64,000 nucleotides of DNA from Liolophura sinensis (taxonomy: Eukaryota; Mollusca; Polyplacophora; Chitonida; Chitonidae). The notes beneath the pieces are model-generated. The model saw only the letters and a list, made by a program, of their open reading frames with translations. It ran no database searches and was not told where the DNA came from. The DNA is taken from the NCBI RefSeq assembly GCF_032854445.1, contig NC_088306.1:3158373-3222372 (forward strand). Direction: 5' to 3'. The position numbers and the translations under genes were made by a program. Of this stretch, positions 23,450-34,135 are shown one piece after another; the first letter of the stretch is position 1, and every line of letters starts with the position of its first letter.

Positions 23450-23860
23450 CAGACGGAACGACGGAAGACAGACAGAACGAATGACAGGCGGAATGACAGT
23501 AGGAACGACAGACAGACGGAACGACAGACGGAACGACAGACGGAACGTCAGACGGAACGTCAGAAGACAGACGGAAGGAATGACAGGCGGAAGGACAGAC
23601 GGAACGACAGACAGGCGGAACGACAGACAGAACAACAGACGTTACGACGCATGATGTGTTTTGATTACAGACGGAACGGCGGAACGACAGACGGAACGTC
23701 AGAAGACAGACGGAGCGAATGACAGGCGGAATGACAGTCGGAACGACAGACAGATGAAACGAAAGACAGAACGACTGACACACGGAACGACAGATGGACG
23801 GAACGACGGGTAGAGGGAACGACAGACGGACCGACAGACCTACTGACAGACAGACACAAG
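23450..23860. repeat. 12-bp minisatellite (CGGAACGACAGA)n
   Basis: Imperfect 12-bp and 4-bp register repeats of GACA/GAAC, interrupted near 23643-23665 by a segment (ATGATGTGTTTTGATTACAG) that also flanks the array on its left. The array therefore seems to have been duplicated with its flank. It holds open frames in several registers with no coding support. Confidence 0.85.
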
Positions 23861-24292
23861 TTCGACTTATAGAGCCGCTCAAAAGACAACTTCCTTGAGT
23901 GCATCCACAGTCTTAACTCATCGTTTAGCATCTAGCGTCTGCAGGGGACAGCCTGGTTCAGTGTTCGAAAGTGTCGTTCTCCCTCACAAAATACAGGCAC
24001 ACGACAATCAGGTGGAGAGTTCGACACCACCTCGTGTGGTTTTCACAGACAGAAAGACAGAGCTTTTTGTCGCTGCTATAAGACATAGATAATGGGACCA
24101 GTTTTCGGGTCTGTACATTTAACGTGGAATTGAGATTGGTGCACATCTCGCTGTCTCACATTCTTCTCAACATTTGCTAATATTCGGATGCTTTCATATC
24201 TCCACTTGAAAAGATTTTTAGCAACGTATCAAGAAATACATCACACTATGATTTATATTACAACAACCAACACTTAATGTAACGCCAAGCTT

Positions 24293-24380
24293 TCCACCCA
24301 CGGTTATGCTAGCCGCCGTAGTGTGAGTGAAATATGCTTCAGTATGGCGTAAAACACAAGTTAAAAAAAAAAAAATAAAT
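24293..24380 (+). mobile_element. SINE-A 3' fragment
   Basis: Plus orientation: GCTAGCCGCCGTAGTGTGAG, AGTATGGCGTAAAACAC, then an A-rich tail (A12, TAAAT). The tRNA head is missing. Confidence 0.8.
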
Positions 24381-24389
24381 GACTTAACT

Positions 24390-26235
24390 TCAGAGACAAA
24401 ACCTACTTAAATACCATTCAGAAAAAAAGCGTAACGCTTATATTAGCATGCGAATATAAAGTATATTTAAGCTTTTCTAATCACAAATTTAAGTATGAAA
24501 GCGAATGCTTTTACCACATATAATTGGAACTTTTCGGAGAGTTCCAGCTCCAGCATTTCAGCATTCCAGCTCCTGCATTCCATCTATCCAGCTCCAGCTT
24601 TCCAGTTCCAGTATTCCTGCTGTACACTTAAGGCCATAGTAAAGTGCACATATTTTCCAGCACACACACTCTCAGAGGTGTCTGAGAGAAAATAACAAAG
24701 ACCCAGTGCCCATTTACCACTATGTACTCACCCAGCTGCCTTATCCACTATGAACATGGCATGTATCCTTTGAGTGCGGGCCAGCCACCACACACCAAAT
24801 CTCTCAACACCTAATGATTAAAAAGTCCATGTGAAAATTTCTTTGAATGCTAATCTGTGCGAGCTACTATCTTTTAAATGTAGAATTCTTGTAATAGAGC
24901 AATAAAGTTTCATTTTGTTACAAAATACCATGACAGTCAAAAGCACAGTCTTACACTTGTCAAAAGGACTGTACAGTATATATTATCTAATTTACCTGAA
25001 AACGGAACCCTGTAATCACAGAGTCGATGTACGTGGTACTATTTATTCCGAACTGTCACGACTATACCTGAAGAAACTTTCTTGTGCGGCCTTACAAAAA
25101 TCTAGCGGCGTTTAGACTACACTCAGTACTCTTGTCAGATGTGTTCACATCGTTGGCAAATTTGACTATACCTATTCATTTCGTCTAATTATTCATGTTA
25201 CTTTTGATAAAGCCGTTCATACATTTGTGAGAGTAATAGGATGTAAATTTAGTGAAACGAACATTTCGGTCCGCAACTGTACTATAAGCATAATTGGACT
25301 AAGAAAAACTAATGTGGGTAAATGTCAGCCACACTCTGCATTTTGACGTGAGTTCGTGAGAAATCTGTGCTTTATGAAGACATTCTTCGATTATGAAAGC
25401 AAGTTTCATTTATCATCATCATTTATCATCACATCATTGCATCATTTATCACTAACAATACAGAAAATGAGTCTTGAGTAAATAAGTACAGAATAATTTT
25501 GTAGTTCTGGATTCACTGAAAGTTCAAGATGAATGATGCCTGCTAATGGGTCGTACTAAAAGTAGAGCTATCTCCATACTCGGAAGTCTTACTATCTAAT
25601 ACGAATCAGCTAATGTGATACAGTTTAAAGGAAAAGACCTCTAAAACTCGAAGTAGGAACCAATAAATAGACCACTTAAAACTATTCATATTTTTTCATT
25701 TATATTTTTAAATGTTTGTGAAAGGAGCTAAAGGCGTTCTAACAGCTAAATTCTAAGGTGGGCTATATGGACCATGCTATCAGAGTTTAGGAACTCTGAC
25801 GTCACAGGTAGTTTTTCCAACTGTAATCCCCACGCTGAATGTTGGAATAATTATTTTTACCCATGAGTAACATATTACTGAAATAATGTTCCTACAAATT
25901 CCTTCCTTCTGTTCAGGAACATTACGAAAAAAAGTTGATGTGATGTCAGAGTTCCTAGATACTGTCATTATGGCTCATAAAGCCCACCATAGTATTCAAA
26001 TATTTAGTTAAGGATATAACAACATCATCCTGCTCAACGGGGGTACGTAAATTCGAGAAATCTGACCTCCCAACTATGAACCTAAAATAAATGGTTTGTG
26101 TACTCGTGGACTTCCCTGTTTTTATAACAGTAGTTTCCAGTTACATGTGCAAATTTCCTGTATTCCGGACCAGTACTTCTATACTGTTTCAAGCTTTTGT
26201 TTTTAGCAGAGAAAAATTCCCTCAACAATGGTAAA
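24390..26235. other. no recognisable gene
   Basis: Unique sequence. A short degenerate CAGCTCCAG/CATTCCAG repeat lies at about 24540-24615. No exon recognised. Confidence 0.4.
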
Positions 26236-26251
26236 ATTCAACGTTCAAAAA

Positions 26252-26320
26252 TTTATTTATTTATTTATTTTATTGGTGTTTACGCCGTACTCAAGTATAT
26301 TTCACTTATACGACTGCGAC
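26252..26320 (-). mobile_element. 5'-truncated SINE-A with perfect 15-bp TSD
   Basis: Only 69 bp: an ATTT-repeat tail and the first part of the SINE-A body (TTACGCCGTACTCAAGTATA, TTCACTTATACGACTGCGAC). Flanked by identical 15-bp direct repeats TTCAACGTTCAAAAA at 26237-26251 and 26321-26335. This is a classic truncated target-primed insertion, and recent. Confidence 0.95.
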
Positions 26321-26371
26321 TTCAACGTTCAAAAAGTTGTCCATATATAACCCCGATATGACGTATTCTCC

Positions 26372-26480
26372 AACGCCGCGCCATAATGCTGACCGCTGTA
26401 ACAGTCGTATATGTAATTATTCTTGAGTAGACGTGCTGAGTAAAACTCAAATCAGGTAAATACATAAATAAATCAATAAA
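26372..26480 (+). mobile_element. SINE-A 3' fragment, old
   Basis: Opposite orientation to the neighbour at 26252. Contains GCCATAATGCTGACCGCTGT, TCTTGAGTAG and an AAATAAAT tail, with many substitutions and a lost GCG block. Confidence 0.75.
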
Positions 26481-26582
26481 GAAAGCAATGGATAAATCAA
26501 TAAATAATTTGAAAGCGTCCTGATAAGCATAGCGGTCGTGTGGTAACACTTTTATTTCCATGAGAATAAAAACTTATCCGCC

Positions 26583-27005
26583 TTGGAAGTAGTTGTGGTA
26601 ATAGCGATCGCGGTGGTAATAGCAGTGGTGGTGGTAATAGCAGCAGTGGTGGTAATAGCAGAAGTGGTAGTAATAGCAGTAGTGATGGTGGTAGTAGTAG
26701 TTTTGTTAATAGCAGTAGTGATGGTAATGGCCATCGTGGTGGTAAAAATAGCAGTAGTGGTAAAAATAGCAAGAGTGGTGGTAATGGCAGTAGTGGTGAA
26801 AATACCAGTAGTAGTGATAATAGCGGTAGTGTTGGGAATAGCAGCAGTGGTGGTAATCACACTAGTGGTGGTAATTGTAGTAGTTGCGGTAATAGCAGCA
26901 GTGGTGGTAATAGCTGTAGTGATGGTAATAGCAGTAGTGGTGCTAATCACACTAGTGGTGGTAATAGTAGTAGTGGTGGTGATAGCAGTTGTGGTGGTAA
27001 TGGCA
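26583..27005. repeat. (GGTGGTAATAGCAGTAGT)n trinucleotide-phase repeat
   Basis: Imperfect 3-, 9- and 18-bp periodic repeat. All frames remain open in three-base phase: plus strand Val/Ile/Ala runs, minus strand Ile/Thr or Leu/Pro runs. There is no coding context. Confidence 0.9.
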
Positions 27006-27404
27006 GAAGAAATGGTTGAATGTTAGGTAGGTAGTGTAACACTTATATGACGGCGGTTTGTGGGTGTTGGAAAGTATCGCATAACCATACGTTGTGACAT
27101 TGAAGAAGGGCTCGTACAGTTTTCTTCCATAATATAGATAGATAGATCCTTTATTTACCCAGGGTTACATAATTAGTTATAGAACTAGTTTACATTATGG
27201 CCCTGTATTCAAACCTATATACATTATTAGTATGAGTAGACGAACATTATATATACAATAATATAAGATAGATAAATGTGTGAAGATTTTAAATCATCAG
27301 CAAATTTGTAAATCGGTTGGAGTCGAGTAGGAATAGGATCTTTTATTATTGTATACATAATATTTAGAGTTTATACATTTATACATAATTTTAGAGTTTT
27401 CTCA

Positions 27405-28455
27405 CAAATATCGTTTAATCAGACGTTACGACATTAGAGGAAAGCTCTGCTCTACAATTTTTTTCCATAATATCGTTTAATGATACATTGCGACATTATA
27501 GAAGAGCTCTGTTGTGCAGTTTTTTCCCATAATGTCGCTTAATCAAACATTGTAACATTAGAGGAGAGTTCTGTTGTACAGTTTTCTCCCAAAACATGGC
27601 TTAATCATACGTTGCGACATTAGAGGAGAGCTCTGTTGTACAGTTGTCTCCTATGATATCGGTTGATCAAACCTGGCAACATTAGAGGAGAGCTCTGTTG
27701 TGCTGTTGTCTCGTATAATATCGGTTGATCAAACATGGCAACATTAGAGGAGAGCTCTGTTGTGCTGTTGTCTCGTATAATATCGGTTGATCAAACATGG
27801 CAACATTAGAGGAGAGCTCTGTTGTACTGTTGTCTCGTATAATATCGGTTGATCAAACATGGCAACTGTTGTACTGTTGTCTCCCATAATATCGTTTAAT
27901 CGTACGTTGCGATATTACAGGAGAGCTCTGCTGTTCTAGCATACTTAGCGACGTTAACAGAGAGCTCTGTTGTTCAGCCCTCTCATATAACATCCCATAA
28001 TCATACACTATAACCTTACTGAAGAGATCTATGTTGTGTAGTCCTCTCTTCTACTATGGTATAGTCATACATTGCGGCATTAGGGGAAAGCTATGTTGAT
28101 CAGTTCTCTCCCCTAATATCACACAATCATACATTCTGACCTTAGGGGAGACCTCTGTCGTTCAGCCCCCTCTTTTCTAATATCGTACTATCATACATAG
28201 CGACATTCGGGTAGAGCTCTGTTGGACAGTCCTCTCCCGTAATGTCGCACAATCATACATTGCGACATTAGGGTAGAACTCTGTTGGTCAGTCCTCTCCC
28301 ATAATGTCGCACAATCATGCACTGCGACATTAGAGGGAAAACTCTGCTGGTCAGTATTCTCCCGTGATGTCGAACAATCATACACTGCGACATTAGGGGG
28401 AAAACTCTGCTGGTCAGTATTCTCCCGTGATGTCGAACAATCATACACTGCGATA
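27405..28455. repeat. ~60-bp satellite, each unit with an inverted repeat
   Basis: About 17 units of 60-63 bp with the order (C)ATAAT(A/G)TCG, ATCATACATTGCGACATTA, GGAGAGCTCTGTTG and CAGT(C/T)(T/C)TCTCCC. Well-preserved units at about 28235-28325 contain exact arms AATGTCGCA and TGCGACATT around a loop of about 10 nt, so each unit can fold into a hairpin. The sequence GAGAGCTCTG also carries a GAGCTC palindrome. An 85-aa minus-strand frame at 28191-28448 follows from the repeat. Confidence 0.9.
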
Positions 28456-28459
28456 TTAG

Positions 28460-29340
28460 GGGAGAATGCTGTACAATTTAAATGTCACACAAGTTCGAGG
28501 AAATAACATACTTTCTTCGTAATGGCGTAATTGCGTAATTTGAACAAGTAATTACGATTTATTCCCTGGTATAAGTGAAATGTACACTGCGTCAATGTCG
28601 GCAGAAAACGCATTTTATATCTAGCACAGATGTCAAGTTACGTCCGTATACTTTAGACCTATTTTTTTTTTTTGTTTGGTTTTTGGTTTTTAAAAAATTT
28701 CCAGGCTACCCAAATATTTCTTCGGCGAAATGTACCCGGATATTTACATAGTAATAGTAATTTAGTATAGTTATTATATACCGATGTAGCGTAATACTTC
28801 CGGATCGCAGTAATAAGTCACACAAAATAGCATCACATCTTTGAATACTTTTATCACTCAAACCAAATGGCATGGCTCTAAATGTGTTTGACTTAATACT
28901 TTATATTAAAACACCTTGAGTATACAGGGTTGAACATCAGTCAGTCAATCAATCAACCAAACATGTCAACACCTGATGAGAAGACTTTTTCTACAGAGAT
29001 TTACGTTTTATATTTCCACGTGTTTTCTCCACGAGGTAGCCCCGTGCAGAGAATGAGTATAAGCATTGAACAACTTGCTCCATTTTTGATTATGTGCTGT
29101 ATAACCCTTGATTCAGTGAGGAGTATTTACGGCAATGTTTGTAGGTCAGGCAACACACAAGCTTAAGTGCGGTCTGCCCTGACAAACACGGACATAACAT
29201 ACATAACTTCGAGGGTAACCCACATAGCCCAATTGGATGAAGATCCGTGTGTGTGTGGTTATACGCCAATGTAATACGTGGAATTCACCCGTGATCAACT
29301 CATATGCTGTGTTTGTAACTCATAAATCATATCAGGTAAA
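28460..29340. other. no recognisable gene
   Basis: Unique AT-rich sequence. I cannot support an exon. Confidence 0.4.
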
Positions 29341-29344
29341 AACA

Positions 29345-29600
29345 AAATTTTCAGACATTACATGTGTGTACATATACTGTCTTCTTGTGGCAGGGCGAGT
29401 CCTAAAACGCAGTCACCACTGAAGTATCGTACCGTAGACACCGGACATGTCGCCCCACCCAGTTACATTATACTGACCTCGGGCCAGCCTGCCCTGTTTT
29501 TCGTGCTGTACTCTCAAGATGCTGAGTGCCAAGCGAGACAGCAACAAGTTCCATTTTTAAAGTCTTTGGTATCCCAAGGTTTGATCCCTGGTCTCCCGAT
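29345..29600 (-). mobile_element. SINE-B copy (body type 1)
   Basis: Shares CCACTGAAGTATCGTACCG, GTGCCAAGCGAGACAGCAAC and AAAGTCTTTGGTATCC with the copy at 21775 and, inverted, with 58868-59243. It is followed directly by a second SINE-B related copy. Confidence 0.75.
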
Positions 29601-29604
29601 TTCG

Positions 29605-29965
29605 ACTGAGAGAGTGAGTGCTTGGGGTTTAACGTCGTACTCAACAATTTTTCAGTCATAGGACGACGAAGGAATCATTAGGGTGCATATACGTCTAATG
29701 TGCCTCCTTGTTGCACGACGGATTTCCACCGCTCTTTTACTTAGTGCTGCTTCAACTGAGACGACTTACCGAAGGCAAGTAAGCCGCCCCACCCGAGCCA
29801 TTATACTGATACGGGTCAACCAGTCGTTGCACTATCCCCTTCATGCTGAAGGCCAAGCGAGGAAGTTACAATTTCCTCTTTTAAAGTCTTAGGTGTGACT
29901 CGATCAAGGATTGATCCTGGATCTACCGGTCCCAAAGTGGACGCTCTACCCGATTTCGAGGGGGA
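29605..29965 (-). mobile_element. SINE-B copy (body type 2)
   Basis: The left end holds the tail read backwards (GAGTGAGTGCTTGGGGTTTA, ACGTCGTACTCAACAATTTT). The body includes GTGCCTCCTTGTTGCACGAC and GATTTCCACCGCTC; the right end has an inverted tRNA-like TGGACGCTCTACC. A close relative is at 53827-54126. Confidence 0.8.
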
Positions 29966-29999
29966 CGCTCTAATCATTATGCCACCGAAGTGATCTTCA

Positions 30000-30280
30000 A
30001 TATTGATATTCATTTGAGACTTATCTGATCGATACATCATTCATCGACATCGATAATTCTTTTGTCGATATTGCTAAGTGATGTATCCATATTGATAAAT
30101 GATTTATCGTTATGCCTAAACAATCTTATTTATTGACAGGGTAAATGAATCATCGATATCAATAAATGAATTATTGATATTATTTATTGATATAGACGAA
30201 TCATCTATCGATAGCGAAAAATGAATTGTGACAAATAGTTATCGATATCTATAATCCATTCAGCAATATCGATAATTCTG
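30000..30280. repeat. Degenerate ATCGATA-rich palindromic stretch
   Basis: At least ten occurrences of ATCGATA, ATTGATA or TATCGAT are interspersed with AATGAATCAT and similar words. Most are self-complementary, giving many small potential stem-loops. A slipped 13- to 17-bp unit is likely. Confidence 0.6.
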
Positions 30281-30284
30281 TGTA

Positions 30285-31095
30285 ATTTAGGGGACCTTGG
30301 ACCCTGGATTTGAGAGATTGTTTGTGATGGATGTCGATGAGGACTTGGTGATGGATGTCGAAAATCATATAAATAAATGAACTCAGAAAACGATTGGTAA
30401 TAAGTATTGTTGACACTGGCTGCGACTTTCAGTCGGAACCGTCACAAGACTTTCGCAGAGAAAAGGACAAATGGTTTAAATCGCCCACTCAAACAAGTAG
30501 CGGTATATTCCAGTGCGTGTTGACAATTCTCGAACATACGATTTTGTAAATGTGAATGAATAAGGGGTACAATATATATTTCCGTATTTACTTAAGGATT
30601 TATGCCATTCAGGCCATATTGGATTTTATACCAAACCAAAAAGTTCATTTTTTGCTAATAATTTCTACACTCTTGCGGATGATGTCAGGTAAATAGTCCT
30701 ATCTGATGCATTTTTGAGAATTTTGGGCAATTTTTGTAAAACCGGTAGTGACAACCTCCAAACCGGAAGTGGGTATATCTCCTTAATCGATGAAGCCAGA
30801 GGTGTATTCTTACATCATGTCATTCACGTCAGCAAACCGAGAGTAGTAAATGCCAGTAAAAATGACCATTTTTTATATTTTCAAAATTGAAAATGTTGTA
30901 TAGCTAAAAGTGTTCAAACAGAATTCCGCAAAACTTAGTTCTGTCGTAGTCCTCTTGATGAACATTGGCGAGTAAAAATTTGTGTGACCTGAGACATGTG
31001 ATCTGTTGGCCATTTTGAGTTATTATTATTATAATTACTTTTGTCTGATCCACAAGTTCGATCGATTTGAAATGGCATCATTTACGTTGTCATTT
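30285..31095. other. no recognisable gene
   Basis: AT-rich sequence upstream of duplication unit A. No exon is supported. Confidence 0.4.
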
Positions 31096-31199
31096 TCACA
31101 TACTTCTCACTGGTTGAACTTTGTCATATACTCCACAACGTGTCTCTTCATAGCTTCCTGTTGTTCTTCGACCGACAAAACTAGGACGATGCACTGTTT

Positions 31200-31318
31200 A
31201 GGGAGATGTCACGTGACTCGATTAGCCTATTTATATTGTCATGTCATCCGGTCTTGCCTCCAGTCCCGGAACAAGCATTATCTAGGCTAAAATACCCAGA
31301 TATATATGTGTATATAAG
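31200..31318 (+). promoter_or_regulatory. Promoter of gene A (E-box, TATA)
   Basis: A TATA box, TATATAAG, sits at 31311-31318. An E-box in GATGTCACGTGACTCG lies about 100 bp upstream and is kept in copy B, as are CAGTCCCGGAACAA and GAAATACCCAGA-like blocks. Transcription would be expected to begin roughly 30 bp downstream, near 31340. No obvious NF-kappaB site was seen by eye. Confidence 0.65.
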
Positions 31319-31339
31319 ACATACGAGCGGCCCACATAC

Positions 31340-31425
31340 TCCACATCGGTTTGTTCTCTCGAAACAGATACTACAATACGAACGTCTCATTGTGACAGAC
31401 CATTGACACCATCGCAGTAATCCAG
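31340..31425 (+). other. Non-coding exon 1 of gene A
   Basis: A segment strongly conserved with 51030-51111 ends in the consensus donor CCAG|GTAAGAAG (cut after 31425). It contains no ATG, so translation must begin in a later exon. The start is placed about 25-30 bp after the TATA box and is approximate. Confidence 0.65.
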
Positions 31426-32133
31426 GTAAGAAGGTATGACTTTAACGTGATCATGTCACGCGTGACTGGGTGATGTTCACTCAGTGAAAGTAATGCTGAA
31501 CAATTCAGAATATACTGCTGTTAACCTTTGTTCCTGTAATTCAACTTTCTCGTAAATTTACAGGATGTTTATGAAAGCATATTCTGAGGGCACTTTTCTG
31601 TTTAAATTGATTAGATTATACCTTTTGTGTACACCTGAAATTGGTCAACCTAACCAATATTGTTTAATCTCAAACGTTAAATTATATAAGTGCACAAAAC
31701 GCCCTGAAATTGTCTCTTAACATATCTGAACTTTCTGTTCACAAGAGGCAGTAACAAGTTCATGATCACAAATGCACAGGGGACGTTAAGATCCAATGTT
31801 ATTTAGTACAGCCCCATAAAGTAGACTAAGTGAATATGGGATTTGTGATATTTTTTAAGGGCTCATAAAATAAACTAGACTAAGTGAATATGGGATTTGT
31901 AATATTTATTAAGGGCTCGTAAAATAAACTAGATTAAGTGAATATGGTATTTGAGATATTTATTTCACTTTTTATTATAAGGTTTTATATTCACAGTGTT
32001 CTGCCTTTATTACTGGTTCTTGTCCTTAAGACAATGTATGTGTCCGTTTCCATGGTTACATCCAGGGTATGTCCAGATATGATTTTCATTTGCGTTGTAC
32101 ATACAATTTCCGTTGTACATATATTTCCGTTGT

Positions 32134-32248
<115 letters not shown>

Positions 32249-32394
32249 TACATATTTTGCTGCAAATGTGCGTAGACAAAAAAAAACAGTGATGTGCCAC
32301 TTTGTTGATACTGTTGTGAGTAGAACGGAAAGTTGTGGAAAGCAGCTGAATCGTTTTGAATTGTAGCTATACTAACTCGGTATATTAAATGCAA

Positions 32395-32660
32395 TACAAA
32401 TATAAAGGGCAAGAGCATAACAAGTAAAACCAGGGCAGCGACGATAATGTAATACAACTGGAAAACGGCCATAAGTAACAGGTAAAACCTGGCCTCTTGT
32501 CAAGTTACCTCAGGTAGGGTTATATTCTAATTGTTCATTTGATAGCCTCAGAGTATCAACGTAAACACTCCCTGACACAGTGGAGAATTAGTTTACAACA
32601 ATATACAGAAAAAAATGCACTGATGTTTATAACTGCATGCTGAGCTACGGTGTTCTGTGA
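32395..32660 (+). repeat. Interspersed repeat R3 in intron 1 of gene A
   Basis: Matches the R3 family: AAAACCAGGGCAGCGACGAT, ACCTGGCCTCTTGTCAAG and TTACCTCAGGTAGGG. The orthologous position in copy B (51895-52250) also has R3, so it predates the duplication. Confidence 0.7.
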
Positions 32661-33395
32661 GTTTTACACAGCCTGGGGCATCATCTCCCGTGCTGGGCTG
32701 TACGCACTGCCAGCTCCACCCGGCTTTAAGCGTTTGTCTGACGTGAGCCCGCAGGCTGTCATGGAAGAGCATATCAGAACTTCACTGAAGAAAAGAGCTT
32801 TACTCATTCTCTTTGTATTATATATGATTTGAGGTGCTCTGAGAAAAAAATAGATGTTTAACATTATAATCGCGTGATTAGCATCTGTATCCAACAGATA
32901 ATAAATGTGCTTAATTTTGAATTGTGACACATTTAAACATGTTTATCCCGCAACTGATAATAAGGCCGCTTTATAATGTTGATGATGTAAAATTAAAACT
33001 TGAAACCACTCTGTTTAAGAAATAAGTTCATCCAAGTTAGAAGATAAATGATTTCATTTATATTGCATTCTAAATGTAGACATGAAAGAAATCCATGTAT
33101 TTATGAAGCAAAGGATTTTTTTTTTTCAGAAATAAGAATACTTTGAACATGTTAAACGGTAGCAATTATTTGAGTGTAGTGACGTGACTCTGAAGTATAT
33201 AATCTTGTATACATTACGGTACACGGTACATAAATACGTGTAACTGCCCAAACTACCACCACAACCTATACGCGTCCCTATTATTGCAAATTAAATATTT
33301 TTTTCTAACTGATAATGTTAAACTTGATAAACGGTATAAACCTGTTGGGAAAGCTTGTTATTTAAAAAAATGACAAGAAAAAGAGTTTGTTAGAA

Positions 33396-33524
33396 GATGC
33401 AGTAGTGTAATCTTTTGTTACTGTTGGCAGATACAGTAGTGTAACCTTTTGTTACTGTCGGCAGATACAATGGTGTAACCTTTTGTTACTGTCGGCAGAT
33501 ACAATGGTGTAACCTTTTGTTACT
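33396..33524. repeat. 34-bp minisatellite, about 4 units
   Basis: Units contain GCAGATACAATGGTGTAACC and TTTTGTTACTG. Located in intron 1 of gene A; copy B lacks an array here. Confidence 0.85.
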
Positions 33525-34080
33525 GAGCTGGTTTTAACCGATTGGGGTGTTCTTCATTTCCACTGTTCACGAAAGCACTTCTATTCTGGAATGTTTATGG
33601 CGTCACCCGATGCAACAGGCCTTCTTCATACCTTGGCTAGACTGTAAGGTGGCCTCTATCTGGGCGTCTCGGTGGATGGGTAAGGTAAACCACCTAGACC
33701 CAGTTGTTCGAAAGTGTGTTAGCTAATACCTATATTAAGTCAAAGTGTAACATCAGTGGTTTTAGTACATATGTAATATAATAATACACAGTTTTTTGGG
33801 GGGACAAACTTAAAGACCTTGCTTAAAGTTAAATCTGGTACTAAGTCTTAAACCAAGTTTTGGACAACCGGGCCCAAGGATTATGTCCTTTTTTTTTACA
33901 ACCACGTGATGTGGAATGTGATCACGTGACACGCTGCAGACATGTGAATGTTCACTGACAAATACCGTGATAATCAGGTGATGCGTTGTTAAACCTTAGG
34001 CATTTATGATTGCATATACTTACTCGGGCAAATAACTTTCAATCACAGGTATATATACAGCTACTGGCTGGGGAAGAAAG

Positions 34081-34110
34081 ATGCGCATGGCATGTAATGC
34101 CGGGTATTAG
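34081..34110 (+). CDS. Upstream ORF in the leader of gene A
   Basis: Nine codons plus TAG in exon 2 (exon start estimated at 34061 after TATATATACAG), 25 nt before the main ATG. Encodes MRMACNAGY. Copy B keeps the position, length and C-terminal CNAGY. Its start has A at -3, whereas the main start has C at -3, so it could reduce or regulate initiation on the main frame. Translation is inferred, not shown. Confidence 0.5.
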   Translation: MRMACNAGY

Positions 34111-34135
34111 GTCTGACAATTGCATTATCAAACAG

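Noticed and set aside
26552-27026. Hydrophobic Val/Ile/Ala frame as a membrane protein
   Set aside because: It is a trinucleotide-phase repeat open in all registers, with no start context or splice sites.
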